Below are positions 1-8,982 of a DNA stretch of 64,000 bases, one piece after another (position 1 is the stretch's first letter; each line of letters opens with the position of its first letter). The position numbers were made by a program, and so were the translations under genes. The stretch comes from an uncultured Litoreibacter sp. (GTDB lineage: Bacteria > Pseudomonadota > Alphaproteobacteria > Rhodobacterales > Rhodobacteraceae), in assembly GCA_947504205.1 (NCBI GenBank), contig CANNGL010000002.1, forward strand, positions 372,001 to 436,000, read 5' to 3'. Below the pieces are notes generated by a model. The model did no database searches. It had not been told where the DNA came from and worked only from the letters and a program-made list of their open reading frames with translations.

Positions 1-983
1 CGCTGCTCGTCGAAAACAAATGAGGCCGTATTGTCGAAATCCAACTCGATTTTCTCACCCACGCCGGTGCCATCTTGCCCGAAAAGACGAACCGTCAGGG
101 CCTCTTTCTCATCAGTCTCGACCAGAAGATTCGTGTCTCCCCCCAAACGCTCGACATGGGTGACGGTACCTTTGATGCGGCCATTGGCAACCGGCCTCAG
201 ATGCTCTGGACGGATGCCGAGTGTTCCGTTTTTCGGCATGTCGAGCGGCGCTTTGCTCAGGAAGTTCATGGCCGGAGAGCCAAGAAACCCCGCTACAAAT
301 TGATTGGCTGGGTTGTTGTACAATTCCATTGGTGAACCCACCTGCTCGACCCGGCCATCGCGCAGAACAACGATTTTATCGGCAAGTGTCATCGCTTCGG
401 TCTGATCATGGGTCACGTAGATCATTGATGCTGACAATGTACGGTGGAGATCTGCAATTTCGATCCGTGTGTTCATACGCAAAGCCGCATCAAGGTTCGA
501 AAGAGGCTCATCGAAAAGGAAGAGTTTCGGGTCACGAACGATGGCGCGACCAATAGCGACACGCTGGCGTTGACCGCCCGACAGGTCAGATGGACGGCGG
601 TCGACATAAGCGCCAAGATCCAGCATTTGCACTGCCTTTTCGACGCGCTCGTCGATCACGGATTTTGGTTGTTTTTCCTGCTTCAATCCCAGGGCCATGT
701 TGTCACGTACAGAAAGGTGCGGATAGAGCGCATAGGATTGAAATACCATGGCAATACCGCGTTTGGCGGGGGGCACGGCGTTAACCACATCACCCCCGAT
801 GCTGACGGTACCGGAGGTTGCATCTTCGAGCCCCGCGATTACCCGTAGCAATGTGGATTTGCCACAGCCCGAAGGCCCGACAAAGACCACGAATTCTCCG
901 TCTTCCACGGTCAGGTTGATGTCCTTCAGAACCTCAACCACACCGAAAGATTTACAAACGTTTTCAAGGACGAGAGCGGTCAT
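1..983 (-). CDS. Sugar ABC transporter ATP-binding protein (UgpC/MalK family), 3' end outside window
   Basis: This is the cytoplasmic ATPase that powers the carbohydrate importer encoded just upstream on the same strand. About 327 residues are visible and the C-terminus runs off the left edge. Walker A (GPSGCGKST), the ABC signature (LSGGQRQRV), Walker B (LFLFDEP) and the H-loop (YVTHDQTEA) are all intact. They are followed by the C-terminal OB/TOBE regulatory part typical of MalK/UgpC, with a GIRPEH motif. The start ATG shares one base with the stop of the upstream dehydrogenase (TGATG), so the genes are translationally coupled. The substrate is inferred from context (amino sugars). A shared ATPase serving several importers is possible in this family. 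Confidence 0.93.
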   Translation of the reverse strand, partial: MTALVLENVCKSFGVVEVLKDINLTVEDGEFVVFVGPSGCGKSTLLRVIAGLEDATSGTVSIGGDVVNAVPPAKRGIAMVFQSYALYPHLSVRDNMALGLKQEKQPKSVIDERVEKAVQMLDLGAYVDRRPSDLSGGQRQRVAIGRAIVRDPKLFLFDEPLSNLDAALRMNTRIEIADLHRTLSASMIYVTHDQTEAMTLADKIVVLRDGRVEQVGSPMELYNNPANQFVAGFLGSPAMNFLSKAPLDMPKNGTLGIRPEHLRPVANGRIKGTVTHVERLGGDTNLLVETDEKEALTVRLFGQDGTGVGEKIELDFDNTASFVFDEQ

Positions 984-2005
984 CAGATGTCTCCTAATTC
1001 GACGGGTTTGCCGGTGCGGATGCTTTCATCAGCGGCAAGACAGATACGTAGGGATTGGACGGCGTCCGACATGTTTCTACTTAGATCAATGTCTTCCTGT
1101 ATGGCGCGGATCATGTAGGCTTGTTCGGCATCGCAAAGCTCTTGGTGACCTGGTTCGCCCGGCATTTCGATTTCGCGATCGCCATCGCGGGTGTGCACCA
1201 GAATTGCTCCGACTTTTGTATGGCCATCAACATCATCGGACTGGCCCTTGTTTCCATCAGTGATCGAGACGGCCCCGTTGGGTGATATGATGTCTTTGAC
1301 GAAAAACGCGGTTTCAGAAATCATCGGGCCCCACCCAGCTTCGTACCAGCCGATGGTCCCATCATCGAAATAGACCTGGAACTGACCATAATTGTACATA
1401 TCAGGGGCGATCTCGTCAGAAAGGCGCAGCCCCATGCCATTGACCCGTACCGGCTTGGCATCTGTAATCTGGCACATCACATCAACATAATGGACGCCAC
1501 AATCGACAATGGGGCTGGTGGTTTCCATCAGCGCCTTGTGCGTTTTCCAGGTTTCTCCGTCCGATTGCTGGTTGAGGTTAAGCCGGAAGACATAGGGACC
1601 ACCCAGCGACCGAGCTTCTTTGATCAAACGCATCCAAGACGGGTGATGGCGCAGGATGTAGCCGACAACGAGTTTGCGACCGAGCCGTTTGGCGGTCTCG
1701 GTCACGCGCAGAGCATCGTCCACATTGGTTGCCAAGGGTTTTTCGATGAATACATCGGCACCTGCCTCCATAGCGGCGATCGCATAATCGGCATGGCTGT
1801 CCGAATAAGTGGCGATGCATACCAGATCGGGATTGGTGCTGAGACCCTCTTCAAAGGTCGCAAACCGTGGATACGCCTCCAACCCGTCTGGCAAAGGTAC
1901 GTCAGAGCGATTGACCAGACCAACAATCTCAGCATCGGGGTGGTTATGGTAGGCCAGCGCGTGACTGCGGCCCATATTGCCCAGACCGGCGATAAGAACC
2001 CTCAT
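983..2005 (-). CDS. Gfo/Idh/MocA family oxidoreductase
   Basis: A 340-residue NAD(P)-dependent sugar dehydrogenase-type protein. The N-terminal Rossmann fold carries GLGNMGRSH, and the family EKPLATN motif follows near residue 95. The C-terminal half is the usual alpha/beta substrate domain. I chose the ATG at 2005 because it overlaps the permease stop as ATGA and begins directly with the Rossmann strand; a longer frame to 2200 would only extend into the permease gene. It sits inside the transporter operon, so it probably acts on the imported sugar or a derivative. Some family members are GH109-type glycosidases, so hydrolysis with NAD as cofactor is an alternative. The exact reaction cannot be read from sequence. 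Confidence 0.88.
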   Translation of the reverse strand: MRVLIAGLGNMGRSHALAYHNHPDAEIVGLVNRSDVPLPDGLEAYPRFATFEEGLSTNPDLVCIATYSDSHADYAIAAMEAGADVFIEKPLATNVDDALRVTETAKRLGRKLVVGYILRHHPSWMRLIKEARSLGGPYVFRLNLNQQSDGETWKTHKALMETTSPIVDCGVHYVDVMCQITDAKPVRVNGMGLRLSDEIAPDMYNYGQFQVYFDDGTIGWYEAGWGPMISETAFFVKDIISPNGAVSITDGNKGQSDDVDGHTKVGAILVHTRDGDREIEMPGEPGHQELCDAEQAYMIRAIQEDIDLSRNMSDAVQSLRICLAADESIRTGKPVELGDI

Positions 2006-2841
2006 TTGACCGCTCCCGAGGTAATGCCGCGGATGAGCTGACGGGAGAAGATCACATAGAGCCCCATAACCGGAAGGATCGCGAGTGACAAGGCCGACAA
2101 AACCGCGTTCCAGTCCGTGACAAACTGCCCAATGAAGACCTGTGATCCCAGCGTGAGCGTTTTCACTTCCTCCGCGGGCGCCAGGATCAGGGGGAACCAC
2201 AGGTCGTTCCAGATTGGGATCATGTTGAAGACTGCGACCGTGGCCATCGCCGGACGCACCAGCGGCAGCACAAGGCGAAAGAAGATGCGGTATTCGCTGA
2301 GACCGTCAATACGACCCGCATTTTTGAGGTCATCACTGACCTGGCGCATGAACTCCGACAGAATAAATACGGCCAGCGGGAGCCCCTGTGCTGTGTAGAC
2401 GAGGATCAGCGCCCAGAGGGTATTTACGAGGCCTGTTTGGACCATCATTTCAAGAATAGCGACCGTGCCAATCCGGATCGGGATCATGATGCCCAACGCC
2501 AGATAGAGCCCCATCAACGTGTTGCCTTTGAAGCGATACTCGGCCAGCGCAAAGGCCGCCATCGCGCCAAAGAGCAGTATGAAAAAGAGCGAGGCGACAG
2601 TGACGATCATGGAGTTCTGAAAATAGAGGAAGAAATCCCCCTGCTTCAGCACGGTTTCATACCCAATCAGCGAGAAGCTTTCCGAATTGGGCAACGCGAG
2701 AGGTTCTCGGAAGATGGCTTTGCGGGTCTTGAAGCTGTTGATCACGATCACGAAGACCGGAAACAGAGCAATCAGCGTGTAGAAGATCAATGCACCGTGG
2801 GCGGCGAATGTATTCAGACGGTTCTGGCGGGCGACGTTCAT
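2002..2841 (-). CDS. Carbohydrate ABC transporter permease (MalG/UgpE type)
   Basis: An inner-membrane permease of 279 residues with about six hydrophobic segments. The EAA-type cytoplasmic loop that contacts the ATPase reads GRIDGLSEYRIFFRLVLPL. The start at 2841 has GAGGAG seven bases upstream; the longer in-frame extension to 2889 lies in the coding end of the preceding permease and is unlikely. It pairs with the MalF-type permease ten bases upstream to form the translocation channel. Confidence 0.92.
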   Translation of the reverse strand: MNVARQNRLNTFAAHGALIFYTLIALFPVFVIVINSFKTRKAIFREPLALPNSESFSLIGYETVLKQGDFFLYFQNSMIVTVASLFFILLFGAMAAFALAEYRFKGNTLMGLYLALGIMIPIRIGTVAILEMMVQTGLVNTLWALILVYTAQGLPLAVFILSEFMRQVSDDLKNAGRIDGLSEYRIFFRLVLPLVRPAMATVAVFNMIPIWNDLWFPLILAPAEEVKTLTLGSQVFIGQFVTDWNAVLSALSLAILPVMGLYVIFSRQLIRGITSGAVK

Positions 2842-2851
2842 GGCGATCTCC

Positions 2852-3778
2852 TCAGAACTGGTAGCGGCGCATGCGCGACTGGATACCAAAGAGGTACAGA
2901 CACACGCCGATCAAGATGATGACGAACATTGCGGATGCGATGGTGGATCCCATATGCGGATCGCCCAGCTGCAACTGGAACCCGAAGAATGTGCGATACA
3001 TGAAGGTGCCAAGAATGTCGGTTGAGAAATCCGGGCCTGCGAGTGCGCCTTGTGCTGCGTAGATCAGGTCAAAGGCATTGAAGTTTGCCACGAAGGTCAG
3101 GATCGAGATAATGCCGATCGAGGGCAGGATCAGCGGCAGTTTGATTTTCCAAAAGGCGGACAGCCCGGTAATGCCCTCGACTTCTGCGGCTTCGAGTATC
3201 TCATCCGGAATGGACAACAGCGCCGCGTAGATCAGCATCATCGGGATGCCGACGAACTGCCAAACCGAGACCAGGGAAAGCGTGGTCAGAGCGTATTCTT
3301 CTTTGCCGAGCCACGGTGCGTAAAGCGATTTCAGCCCAACCGCATCCAGCATACCGGGCGCAATGCCCCATATCGGCGATAGGATCAGTTTCCACGCAAA
3401 GCCCACAATCACGAATGACAGGATTGTCGGGATAAAAATGGCGGAGCGGTAGAAGCTGGCAAATCTCAGCTTCGGGTGGCTTAGAATGGCCGCGAGAGCG
3501 ATGCCGATGGGGTTTTGCACGAGCATGTGAATAACAAAGAACCAGAAATTGTTACCAAGTGCGTTCCAGAATTGGTCCGACCAAACGGCATCACCGAATA
3601 AGGTCCGGAAGTTCTGTAAGCCAACGAAGACACGCGCCTGATCTACCTCGGTGAAGAGCGACAATCGTAAGGTGTTAAACAGCGGGTAGATCATCACCGC
3701 CGTATAGACGAGCACAGCCGGTGCCAGAAAAACCGCTATATGCCAGCGTGTTTTGGGGCGTGTATGTTGATCTGACAT
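2852..3778 (-). CDS. Carbohydrate ABC transporter permease (MalF/UgpA type)
   Basis: A 308-residue inner-membrane permease, partner of the MalG-type subunit. It has an N-terminal membrane segment after MSDQHTRPK, then the transmembrane core with an EAA loop (AAEVEGITGLSAFWKIKLPL). The start at 3778 is preceded by AGGAGA at normal spacing; an upstream ATG at 3874 would add 32 residues that do not look like this family. A 194-base gap with a strong stem-loop separates it from the binding-protein gene, as is common where binding protein is made in excess over permease. Confidence 0.92.
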   Translation of the reverse strand: MSDQHTRPKTRWHIAVFLAPAVLVYTAVMIYPLFNTLRLSLFTEVDQARVFVGLQNFRTLFGDAVWSDQFWNALGNNFWFFVIHMLVQNPIGIALAAILSHPKLRFASFYRSAIFIPTILSFVIVGFAWKLILSPIWGIAPGMLDAVGLKSLYAPWLGKEEYALTTLSLVSVWQFVGIPMMLIYAALLSIPDEILEAAEVEGITGLSAFWKIKLPLILPSIGIISILTFVANFNAFDLIYAAQGALAGPDFSTDILGTFMYRTFFGFQLQLGDPHMGSTIASAMFVIILIGVCLYLFGIQSRMRRYQF

Positions 3779-3919
3779 GAAGCTCTCCTGACGGCGCGCG
3801 GCCTTATGAGGCGCGGCTGCAAAATGAGTGGCGAGGGCCTGAGCCCGGAAATATGCTGACGGTTGCTCTGACATCTTTCGATCTCATCCGTCCTTGTTTT
3901 CCGACTGAGGCATTTGTTC

Positions 3920-3955
3920 ATCCCGCCCCAACAGGGAAGTTTGTCGGAGCGGGAT
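3920..3955 (-). promoter_or_regulatory. Strong stem-loop between binding-protein and permease genes
   Basis: On the minus-strand transcript, 3955-3942 pairs with 3933-3920 over 14 positions, two of them G-U, around an eight-base loop. No poly-U run follows. The position suggests an RNA-stability element or partial terminator that keeps binding protein above permease. This is inference from position and structure only. Confidence 0.6.
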
Positions 3956-3972
3956 AGGGTGGCTTTGCCCTT

Positions 3973-5226
3973 TTACTGCTGAGGCGCGTACCAGCTTGCA
4001 AGACCCTCTTGCAGACGCTTGCCCGCATCTTCTGGGCTCTCCTCACCTTTGATCACGGCCACGGAAGCGTTCCATGTCTCGTTCTCGAGGTTTGGTGTCC
4101 CACGGGAAAGGATCTGATAGGTTGAGCGGATCGAGCTTTCGCACTTGCCGCGCCATGAGATGAACTCTTGCGCCAGCGGATCGTCCAGTTCAACCGGAGC
4201 GGAGGACAGCGGGAAGAAGCCCGGCAATGCGTTCGCGAAGATCGTCGCAAACTCGGAAGAACCGACCCAATTCAGGAAGGTCTTCGCAGCGTCAGCATTT
4301 GGAGTGGCCGCGTTCATACCGATCCCGATATCCGTGTGATCCGAGATGTAGCAGGTGTCACCAGCATTTTGCACCGGTGGATAGAACGCGCCCATCTCGA
4401 AATCAGCCAGCCCGTTGAAGCCAGAGATCTCCCAAGAACCCGTCGGGTAGATTGCGGCTCGTCCCAGTGTGAAGATATTCTGGCTGTCGGGATAGGTCTG
4501 GGCTTCGTAGCCGTCGCCAAGATAAGCACCCCATTTGGCCAGCTGGCGATAGGGAGCAACCCAAGCCTCGTCGGTCAGCTTCTGGTCGCCCGCGATCAGG
4601 GCAAGACGACCTTCTTCACCCTTCCAGTAGTTCGGGCCGATATTGTTATAGCCCATGGTCGCAGCTTCCCACTGGTCATTCGTGCCCATGGCCATCGGGA
4701 TATAGTTGCCGTCTTCCTTGATCTTCTCGAGCACTGCGAAGAATTCAGCTTCGGTTGTTGGAACCTCTACGCCGACTTCGGCAAAGGCATCTTTGTTGTA
4801 AATGAAGCCGTGGATCACCGACGCCATTGGTACACAGTACTGTACCGACGCGTCATCTGTGCTCCAGCCCGATTTTGCTACGGGCGAGAAGTTCGCCATG
4901 CCTTCGAGGTCACTGATGTCAGCCAAGTGGCCCGCTTCAAACAATGCCAAAGAGGCATCGAAGGGGCGGCAGGTGATAATATCCCCAGCGGACCCCGCAT
5001 CGAGCTTCGAGTTCAGAACGGCATTATATTCCGCTGGTGCGGAAGGCGTGAATTTCAGCTTGATGCCAGGGTGTTCGGCCTCAAAGGCGGGGATGATCTT
5101 GTCTTGCCAAATTGCAAGGTCGTCGTTGCGCCAGCTTTCGATGGTCAGTGTCACATCTTCGGCGACAGCAGTGCCTGACAGCACGGTCGTCGTCAGCATT
5201 GCTGCGATAATTGTTGATTTCTTCAT
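3973..5226 (-). CDS. Extracellular solute-binding protein of the sugar ABC transporter
   Basis: A 417-residue periplasmic binding protein. It has a clear Sec signal peptide (MKKSTIIAAMLTTTVLSGTAVA, cleavage near AVA-ED) and then a family 1 extracellular binding fold of normal length. The start at 5226 has GGGAGA upstream; the ATG at 5259 overlaps the murQ end and is not needed. It lies 32 bases after murQ on the same strand, so murQ and the transporter probably share a transcript. This link suggests the ligand is a peptidoglycan- or chitin-derived amino sugar, although binding-site residues cannot confirm it. Confidence 0.93.
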   Translation of the reverse strand: MKKSTIIAAMLTTTVLSGTAVAEDVTLTIESWRNDDLAIWQDKIIPAFEAEHPGIKLKFTPSAPAEYNAVLNSKLDAGSAGDIITCRPFDASLALFEAGHLADISDLEGMANFSPVAKSGWSTDDASVQYCVPMASVIHGFIYNKDAFAEVGVEVPTTEAEFFAVLEKIKEDGNYIPMAMGTNDQWEAATMGYNNIGPNYWKGEEGRLALIAGDQKLTDEAWVAPYRQLAKWGAYLGDGYEAQTYPDSQNIFTLGRAAIYPTGSWEISGFNGLADFEMGAFYPPVQNAGDTCYISDHTDIGIGMNAATPNADAAKTFLNWVGSSEFATIFANALPGFFPLSSAPVELDDPLAQEFISWRGKCESSIRSTYQILSRGTPNLENETWNASVAVIKGEESPEDAGKRLQEGLASWYAPQQ

Positions 5227-5258
5227 AGTCTTCTCCCTTGGATTTTGGTTGGGTCTCA

Positions 5259-6134
5259 TTATGCTTTCAAACTGGGGCCAAGATGACCCGCATGTGTCAT
5301 GAGCAACGTCTCGGCCTCTGATGGACTACGACCAGAAGCGATCAGGATCGCGCGTTTTACATTTCCTTGAGCAGCTTCAAGCGACGATTTCGCCCGTTCC
5401 TGGCCGACTTCTGCGATACGCATCACTATGGCCTCGGCGCGTTGCTTTAGTTTGGCGTTGTCGGCGATCAGATTGACCATCATGCCCTGATAGACGTGGC
5501 CAAGCTGCACGGCCATCAACGACGACATCGCGTTCAAGACGACTTTCTGAGCCGTCCCTGCCCCCAGACGTGTGGAGCCTGCGATCACCTCTGGCGGTGT
5601 CTCGACGCAAATCGCGATGTCAGAAAGATGCAACAGAGGGGTGTTCGGGTTACACGCCACACCAATGACCTTCGCACCCTGAGCCTTGGCGGCTTCCGCT
5701 ACGGCGAGCGCGTAAGGTGTGGAACCACTCGCGCTAAGTACAATAACTGCGTCATTCGCGCGGATACCCTGCGCGATCTTGCCTGCGGCGGCTGAGTTAT
5801 CCTCTGTATCGCCTGGCATTCTGGCATCCGTAGGGATACCGCCGGCCATATGTATCTGGATTGAAGCAGACGACAGCCCGAAGGTGCCGGGCAATTCGCA
5901 AGCATCCGCAAGCGCCATCAGCCCCGAGCTTCCCGCAGCCGCATAGATCAAGGCGCCGCCCTCCCTGATGGCATTTGCCATCACCTCTGCTCCGGCCACG
6001 ATACTCGCTGCAGCCGCATCAACTGCGGCGATGGCGGCTGATTGGCTGGCAACCATCAAGACGGCTGCGTCTCGCGCTGAGACAGCATCAAACGCCACGG
6101 CGTCAGGAAGCTTTTCTGTGGTTGGCAGCGACAT
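5259..6134 (-). CDS. murQ: N-acetylmuramic acid 6-phosphate etherase
   Basis: MurQ cleaves the lactyl ether of MurNAc-6-phosphate to give GlcNAc-6-phosphate and D-lactate in the cytoplasm. The 291-residue protein has one SIS domain. The two glutamates associated with catalysis are in place (E80 in ACELPGTFG, E111 in GDTEDN), and the family block TPPEVIAGSTRLGAGTAQK is nearly perfect. The start at 6134 follows AAGGAAGGAG; the much longer frame to 6383 crosses the promoter and the divergent gene. It heads the minus-strand transporter operon and is divergent from a sugar kinase. Two AATACCTTTT half-sites lie 22-43 bases upstream of its start. Confidence 0.95.
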   Translation of the reverse strand: MSLPTTEKLPDAVAFDAVSARDAAVLMVASQSAAIAAVDAAAASIVAGAEVMANAIREGGALIYAAAGSSGLMALADACELPGTFGLSSASIQIHMAGGIPTDARMPGDTEDNSAAAGKIAQGIRANDAVIVLSASGSTPYALAVAEAAKAQGAKVIGVACNPNTPLLHLSDIAICVETPPEVIAGSTRLGAGTAQKVVLNAMSSLMAVQLGHVYQGMMVNLIADNAKLKQRAEAIVMRIAEVGQERAKSSLEAAQGNVKRAILIASGRSPSEAETLLMTHAGHLGPSLKA

Positions 6135-6155
6135 ACGAATCTCCTTCCTTAATCT

Positions 6156-6284
6156 AATACCTTTTAAATACCTTTTGTCTACCATTATATTTATTGGCCT
6201 TAAACTCCTTGAAATATAAGTCCAATATCGGAATATATCGTAAAATAGGTCTATCTTTTCGAAAATAGGTATTATAAAGGTATT
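6156..6284. promoter_or_regulatory. Divergent control region with paired AGGTATT/AATACCT half-sites
   Basis: AATACCTTTT occurs at 6156-6165 and again at 6167-6176, exactly 11 bases apart. The reverse form AGGTATT occurs at 6267-6273 and 6278-6284, again 11 bases apart. A weaker relative (AATAGGTCTA) is at 6245-6254. The right pair covers the ribosome-binding region of the kinase and the left pair lies just before murQ. This symmetric arrangement is what an autoregulated GntR/HutC repressor, such as the one encoded at 7183, would use to control both blocks together. The assignment to that regulator is inferred. Confidence 0.6.
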
Positions 6285-6286
6285 GT

Positions 6287-7186
6287 ATGTCAGAATCAGA
6301 TGATATCCTGCTGATAGGCGTTGATGGGGGCGGTTCGGGGTGCCGAGCGGCCATCGGAACCTATAGCAAGGGCGCATTGGCAAAAGCCGAAGGGGGTCCC
6401 GCCAACGCCGCCTCAGACATGGACCTGGCTATCGTTAATATTCGCAAAACGGTGGAGGCCGCGGCTGACAAAATCAATGTCACGCCGAGCGCGCTTGCCA
6501 AGTCATGCGCCCACCTGGGCCTCGCAGGCATATTGACCCAGCAGGACGGCGCACGCATTGCGCAAGCACTTCCCTTCGCGCGGAGCACTGTTACAGATGA
6601 TAGGCCCACAGCGATCAGCGGTGCCTTAGGCGCAAGTGATGGATATTTGCTTGCGATTGGCACTGGCACCATTGCGGGCGCGCGAAAAGGCGATGACTTC
6701 CAATATGTAAGCGGATGGGGTTTTCAACTGTCAGATCAGGCATCGGGGGCGTGGCTGGGCCATGCAGCGTTGAGATATGTTTTGCTTTGCCATGATGGGC
6801 TTGCCGAACACACGGCCCTCAGCGCTTCTATTTTCGAGAAGTTCGGGAGTGACCCCAACGCAATCGTTAAATTTGGCACAACGGCCCCGCCCGCGGGTTT
6901 TGCTGAGCTGGCACCGGATATCATTTCTGGCGCAAAACAGGGTGATAGCTGGGGCCGCTCAGTTATGAACGAAGGTGCGGGATATCTTGTGCAATTTCTC
7001 AAGAAGCTTGGTTTTCGCGCAGGCGATCCCCTGTGTCTCACTGGTGGCGTAGGTCCCCATTATGCTGATTATTTGCCAGCCGACTTTTTGTCCGGGCGCG
7101 CAGAGGCCCGCGGCAACGCTCTGGATGGGGCATTTGAGATGGCGCGAGCAGCGAGTTTGTCAGAGCCCGCAGAGGTGCTGCGATGA
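6287..7186 (+). CDS. BadF/BadG-type amino-sugar kinase (GlcNAc/MurNAc kinase-like)
   Basis: A 299-residue ASKHA-fold kinase of the BadF/BadG/BcrA/BcrD family. The phosphate-1 loop (GVDGGGSGCR), a second glycine loop (AIGTGTIAG) and the C-terminal adenosine motif (LTGGVGPHY) are all seen. Members include glucosamine kinases and MurK, which phosphorylates both MurNAc and GlcNAc. Divergence from murQ and co-transcription with nagB-II and nagA make a MurK-like role the best guess, giving substrate to MurQ and NagA. AAAGG six bases before the ATG is the ribosome-binding site and lies inside an operator-like repeat. Confidence 0.85.
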   Translation: MSESDDILLIGVDGGGSGCRAAIGTYSKGALAKAEGGPANAASDMDLAIVNIRKTVEAAADKINVTPSALAKSCAHLGLAGILTQQDGARIAQALPFARSTVTDDRPTAISGALGASDGYLLAIGTGTIAGARKGDDFQYVSGWGFQLSDQASGAWLGHAALRYVLLCHDGLAEHTALSASIFEKFGSDPNAIVKFGTTAPPAGFAELAPDIISGAKQGDSWGRSVMNEGAGYLVQFLKKLGFRAGDPLCLTGGVGPHYADYLPADFLSGRAEARGNALDGAFEMARAASLSEPAEVLR

Positions 7187-7941
7187 GCATCGTTGACTTT
7201 CTGACACCCGATAAGTGGCTGCAACCTGATGGCGGCCCACGCTATGTGCAGTTGCGTCGACGTCTGAGCGAAGGCGTAGACCGGGGCTTGCTGAAGGAAG
7301 GTAGCTCCCTGCCCCCGGAGCGAGAGATCGCCACCATTACCGAGCTTTCCCGCGTGACCGTCCGCAAGGCCATTCAGGCGCTCGCTGAGGATGGCATTAT
7401 CGTACAAAAGCAAGGATCGGGATCATTTGTCGCCTCGGACACGCCGCAAATCGAACAATCGCTGTCGCGTCTGACGTCGTTCAGCGAAGACATGTCACGC
7501 CGTGGCATGGCCTCAGCCAGCAAATGGCTTGAACGAGGTGTGTTCATGCCCTCGCCAGATGAAGTGCTGGCGCTGGCTCTGTCTCCCGACGCATCAGTTT
7601 CGCGCATTGCCAGATTGAGGACCGCTGACAATAAGCCGATGGCGATCGAACGCGCGTCTCTGTCGACCGAGATGCTGCCAAACCCGCTATTGGTAGAGAC
7701 ATCGCTTTATGAGGTGCTGGGGGCTGCCGGTCTGAGACCTGTCAGGGCTTTGCAAAAGATATCGGCGATCAATCTTGAAGAAGAGAATGCGGCTTTGCTG
7801 GAAGTGACGCCGGGCCAAGCCGGTCTGCGGATCGAGCGGACATCATATCTGGCCGATGGTCGCACCGTCGAATTCACGCAATCCATTTATCGCGGAGACG
7901 CCTACAACTTTGTAGCGGAACTTCGCCTCGCCAAAGAATAG
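7183..7941 (+). CDS. GntR/HutC family transcriptional regulator with UTRA domain
   Basis: A 252-residue repressor-type protein. The N-terminal winged helix (PPEREIATITELSRVTVRKAIQALAEDG) is typical of GntR, and the C-terminal UTRA domain (about residues 95-245) is the ligand sensor of the HutC subfamily, to which the GlcNAc regulators NagQ and NagR/YvoA belong. The start overlaps the kinase stop as ATGA. Encoded inside the amino-sugar block, it most likely senses a phosphorylated amino sugar and binds the repeats at 6156-6284. That target is inferred. Confidence 0.9.
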   Translation: MSIVDFLTPDKWLQPDGGPRYVQLRRRLSEGVDRGLLKEGSSLPPEREIATITELSRVTVRKAIQALAEDGIIVQKQGSGSFVASDTPQIEQSLSRLTSFSEDMSRRGMASASKWLERGVFMPSPDEVLALALSPDASVSRIARLRTADNKPMAIERASLSTEMLPNPLLVETSLYEVLGAAGLRPVRALQKISAINLEEENAALLEVTPGQAGLRIERTSYLADGRTVEFTQSIYRGDAYNFVAELRLAKE

Positions 7942-7950
7942 GACAACGCA

Positions 7951-8982
7951 ATGACTGCCACACCAACGAAGATGCGCCAGGAAGTTCTGGAAATTCCGAT
8001 AGCCGTGGAGCGGCTGCTGAAAAGCGGACAAGACGACATATCGCGCGCCGCCGACGCCTTGCGTGGACAAGCCCCTAGTTTCATGATCAGCGTTGCGCGT
8101 GGATCTTCAGATCACGTGGCGACCTATCTCAAATATGCCGCGGAGCTCTTGATGGGTACACCCATCGCCTCGGTCGGCCCTTCTATTGCCTCCATCTACA
8201 AGCGCCAACTCAATCTCGCAGGCAGCGCCTGTCTGTCGGTCTCACAATCCGGCAAAAGCCCCGATATCGTAGAGATGGCTCGTATGGCGCGTGAAGGCGG
8301 AGCCTTATCCATCGCAATGACAAACCATCCTGATAGTCCTTTGGCGAAAGTGGCTGATCACACGCTCAATCTTCATGCCGGCCCCGAAATCAGCGTTGCC
8401 GCGACCAAGACGTTCGTCAACTCGGCGGTTGCCGGAATCTGGATGCTGGCAGAATGGGTTGAAGATGAATCTCTTTTGCGAGCGATAACTGATCTTCCGA
8501 CAAAGCTTGAGCAAGCGGTCCATACGGATTGGTCGGAGGTGAAGCATGCTTTGGGCGGGCGCAATTCCATCTTCTGCTTGGGTCGCGGGCCTGCCTATGC
8601 GATTTCCAATGAGGCCGCGCTGAAGTTCAAGGAAACCTGTCAGCTCCACGCAGAATCCTATTCTTCAGCAGAGGTTCTGCATGGCCCTGTTTCCATCGTG
8701 GACGGCGGGTTTCCGGTTATTGCGCTTGCGGCAAAAGACGATGCCGAAAGCGCGTTGGCGAGTGTTGCAGATGAGCTTGCGCAAAAGGGCGCGAAAGTGT
8801 TTGCGACCACAGATCATGCGAAGCATGCAACTCCCCTGCCGGTCACAAGGACCGACCATGCTTTGACCGATCCCATTGCGCTCATCGCCAGCTTCTATGC
8901 GTTGGTCGAAGGAATAGCGGACTCGCGCGGAATAAACCCTGATGCACCACGCCACCTGAAGAAAGTGACTGAAACCGTATGA
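7951..8982 (+). CDS. SIS-domain glucosamine-6-phosphate deaminase (NagB-II type)
   Basis: A 343-residue protein with two SIS domains and no glutaminase domain. It would convert glucosamine-6-phosphate to fructose-6-phosphate and ammonia. The first SIS site reads SVSQSGKSPD and the second reads CLGRGPAYAISNEAALKFKE followed by AEVLHGP, both typical of NagB-II/AgaS. It replaces the classic NagB, which is absent here. It lies nine bases after the regulator and its stop overlaps the nagA start (ATGA). An AgaS-like activity on galactosamine phosphate is the alternative, but MurQ and NagA next door favour the GlcNAc route. Confidence 0.9.
   Translation: MTATPTKMRQEVLEIPIAVERLLKSGQDDISRAADALRGQAPSFMISVARGSSDHVATYLKYAAELLMGTPIASVGPSIASIYKRQLNLAGSACLSVSQSGKSPDIVEMARMAREGGALSIAMTNHPDSPLAKVADHTLNLHAGPEISVAATKTFVNSAVAGIWMLAEWVEDESLLRAITDLPTKLEQAVHTDWSEVKHALGGRNSIFCLGRGPAYAISNEAALKFKETCQLHAESYSSAEVLHGPVSIVDGGFPVIALAAKDDAESALASVADELAQKGAKVFATTDHAKHATPLPVTRTDHALTDPIALIASFYALVEGIADSRGINPDAPRHLKKVTETV

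Noticed and set aside
4168-5178. Long plus-strand open frame (336 codons)
   Set aside because: It is exactly antisense to the solute-binding protein gene, which has a signal peptide, ribosome-binding site and family match. A shadow of GC-rich codon use.
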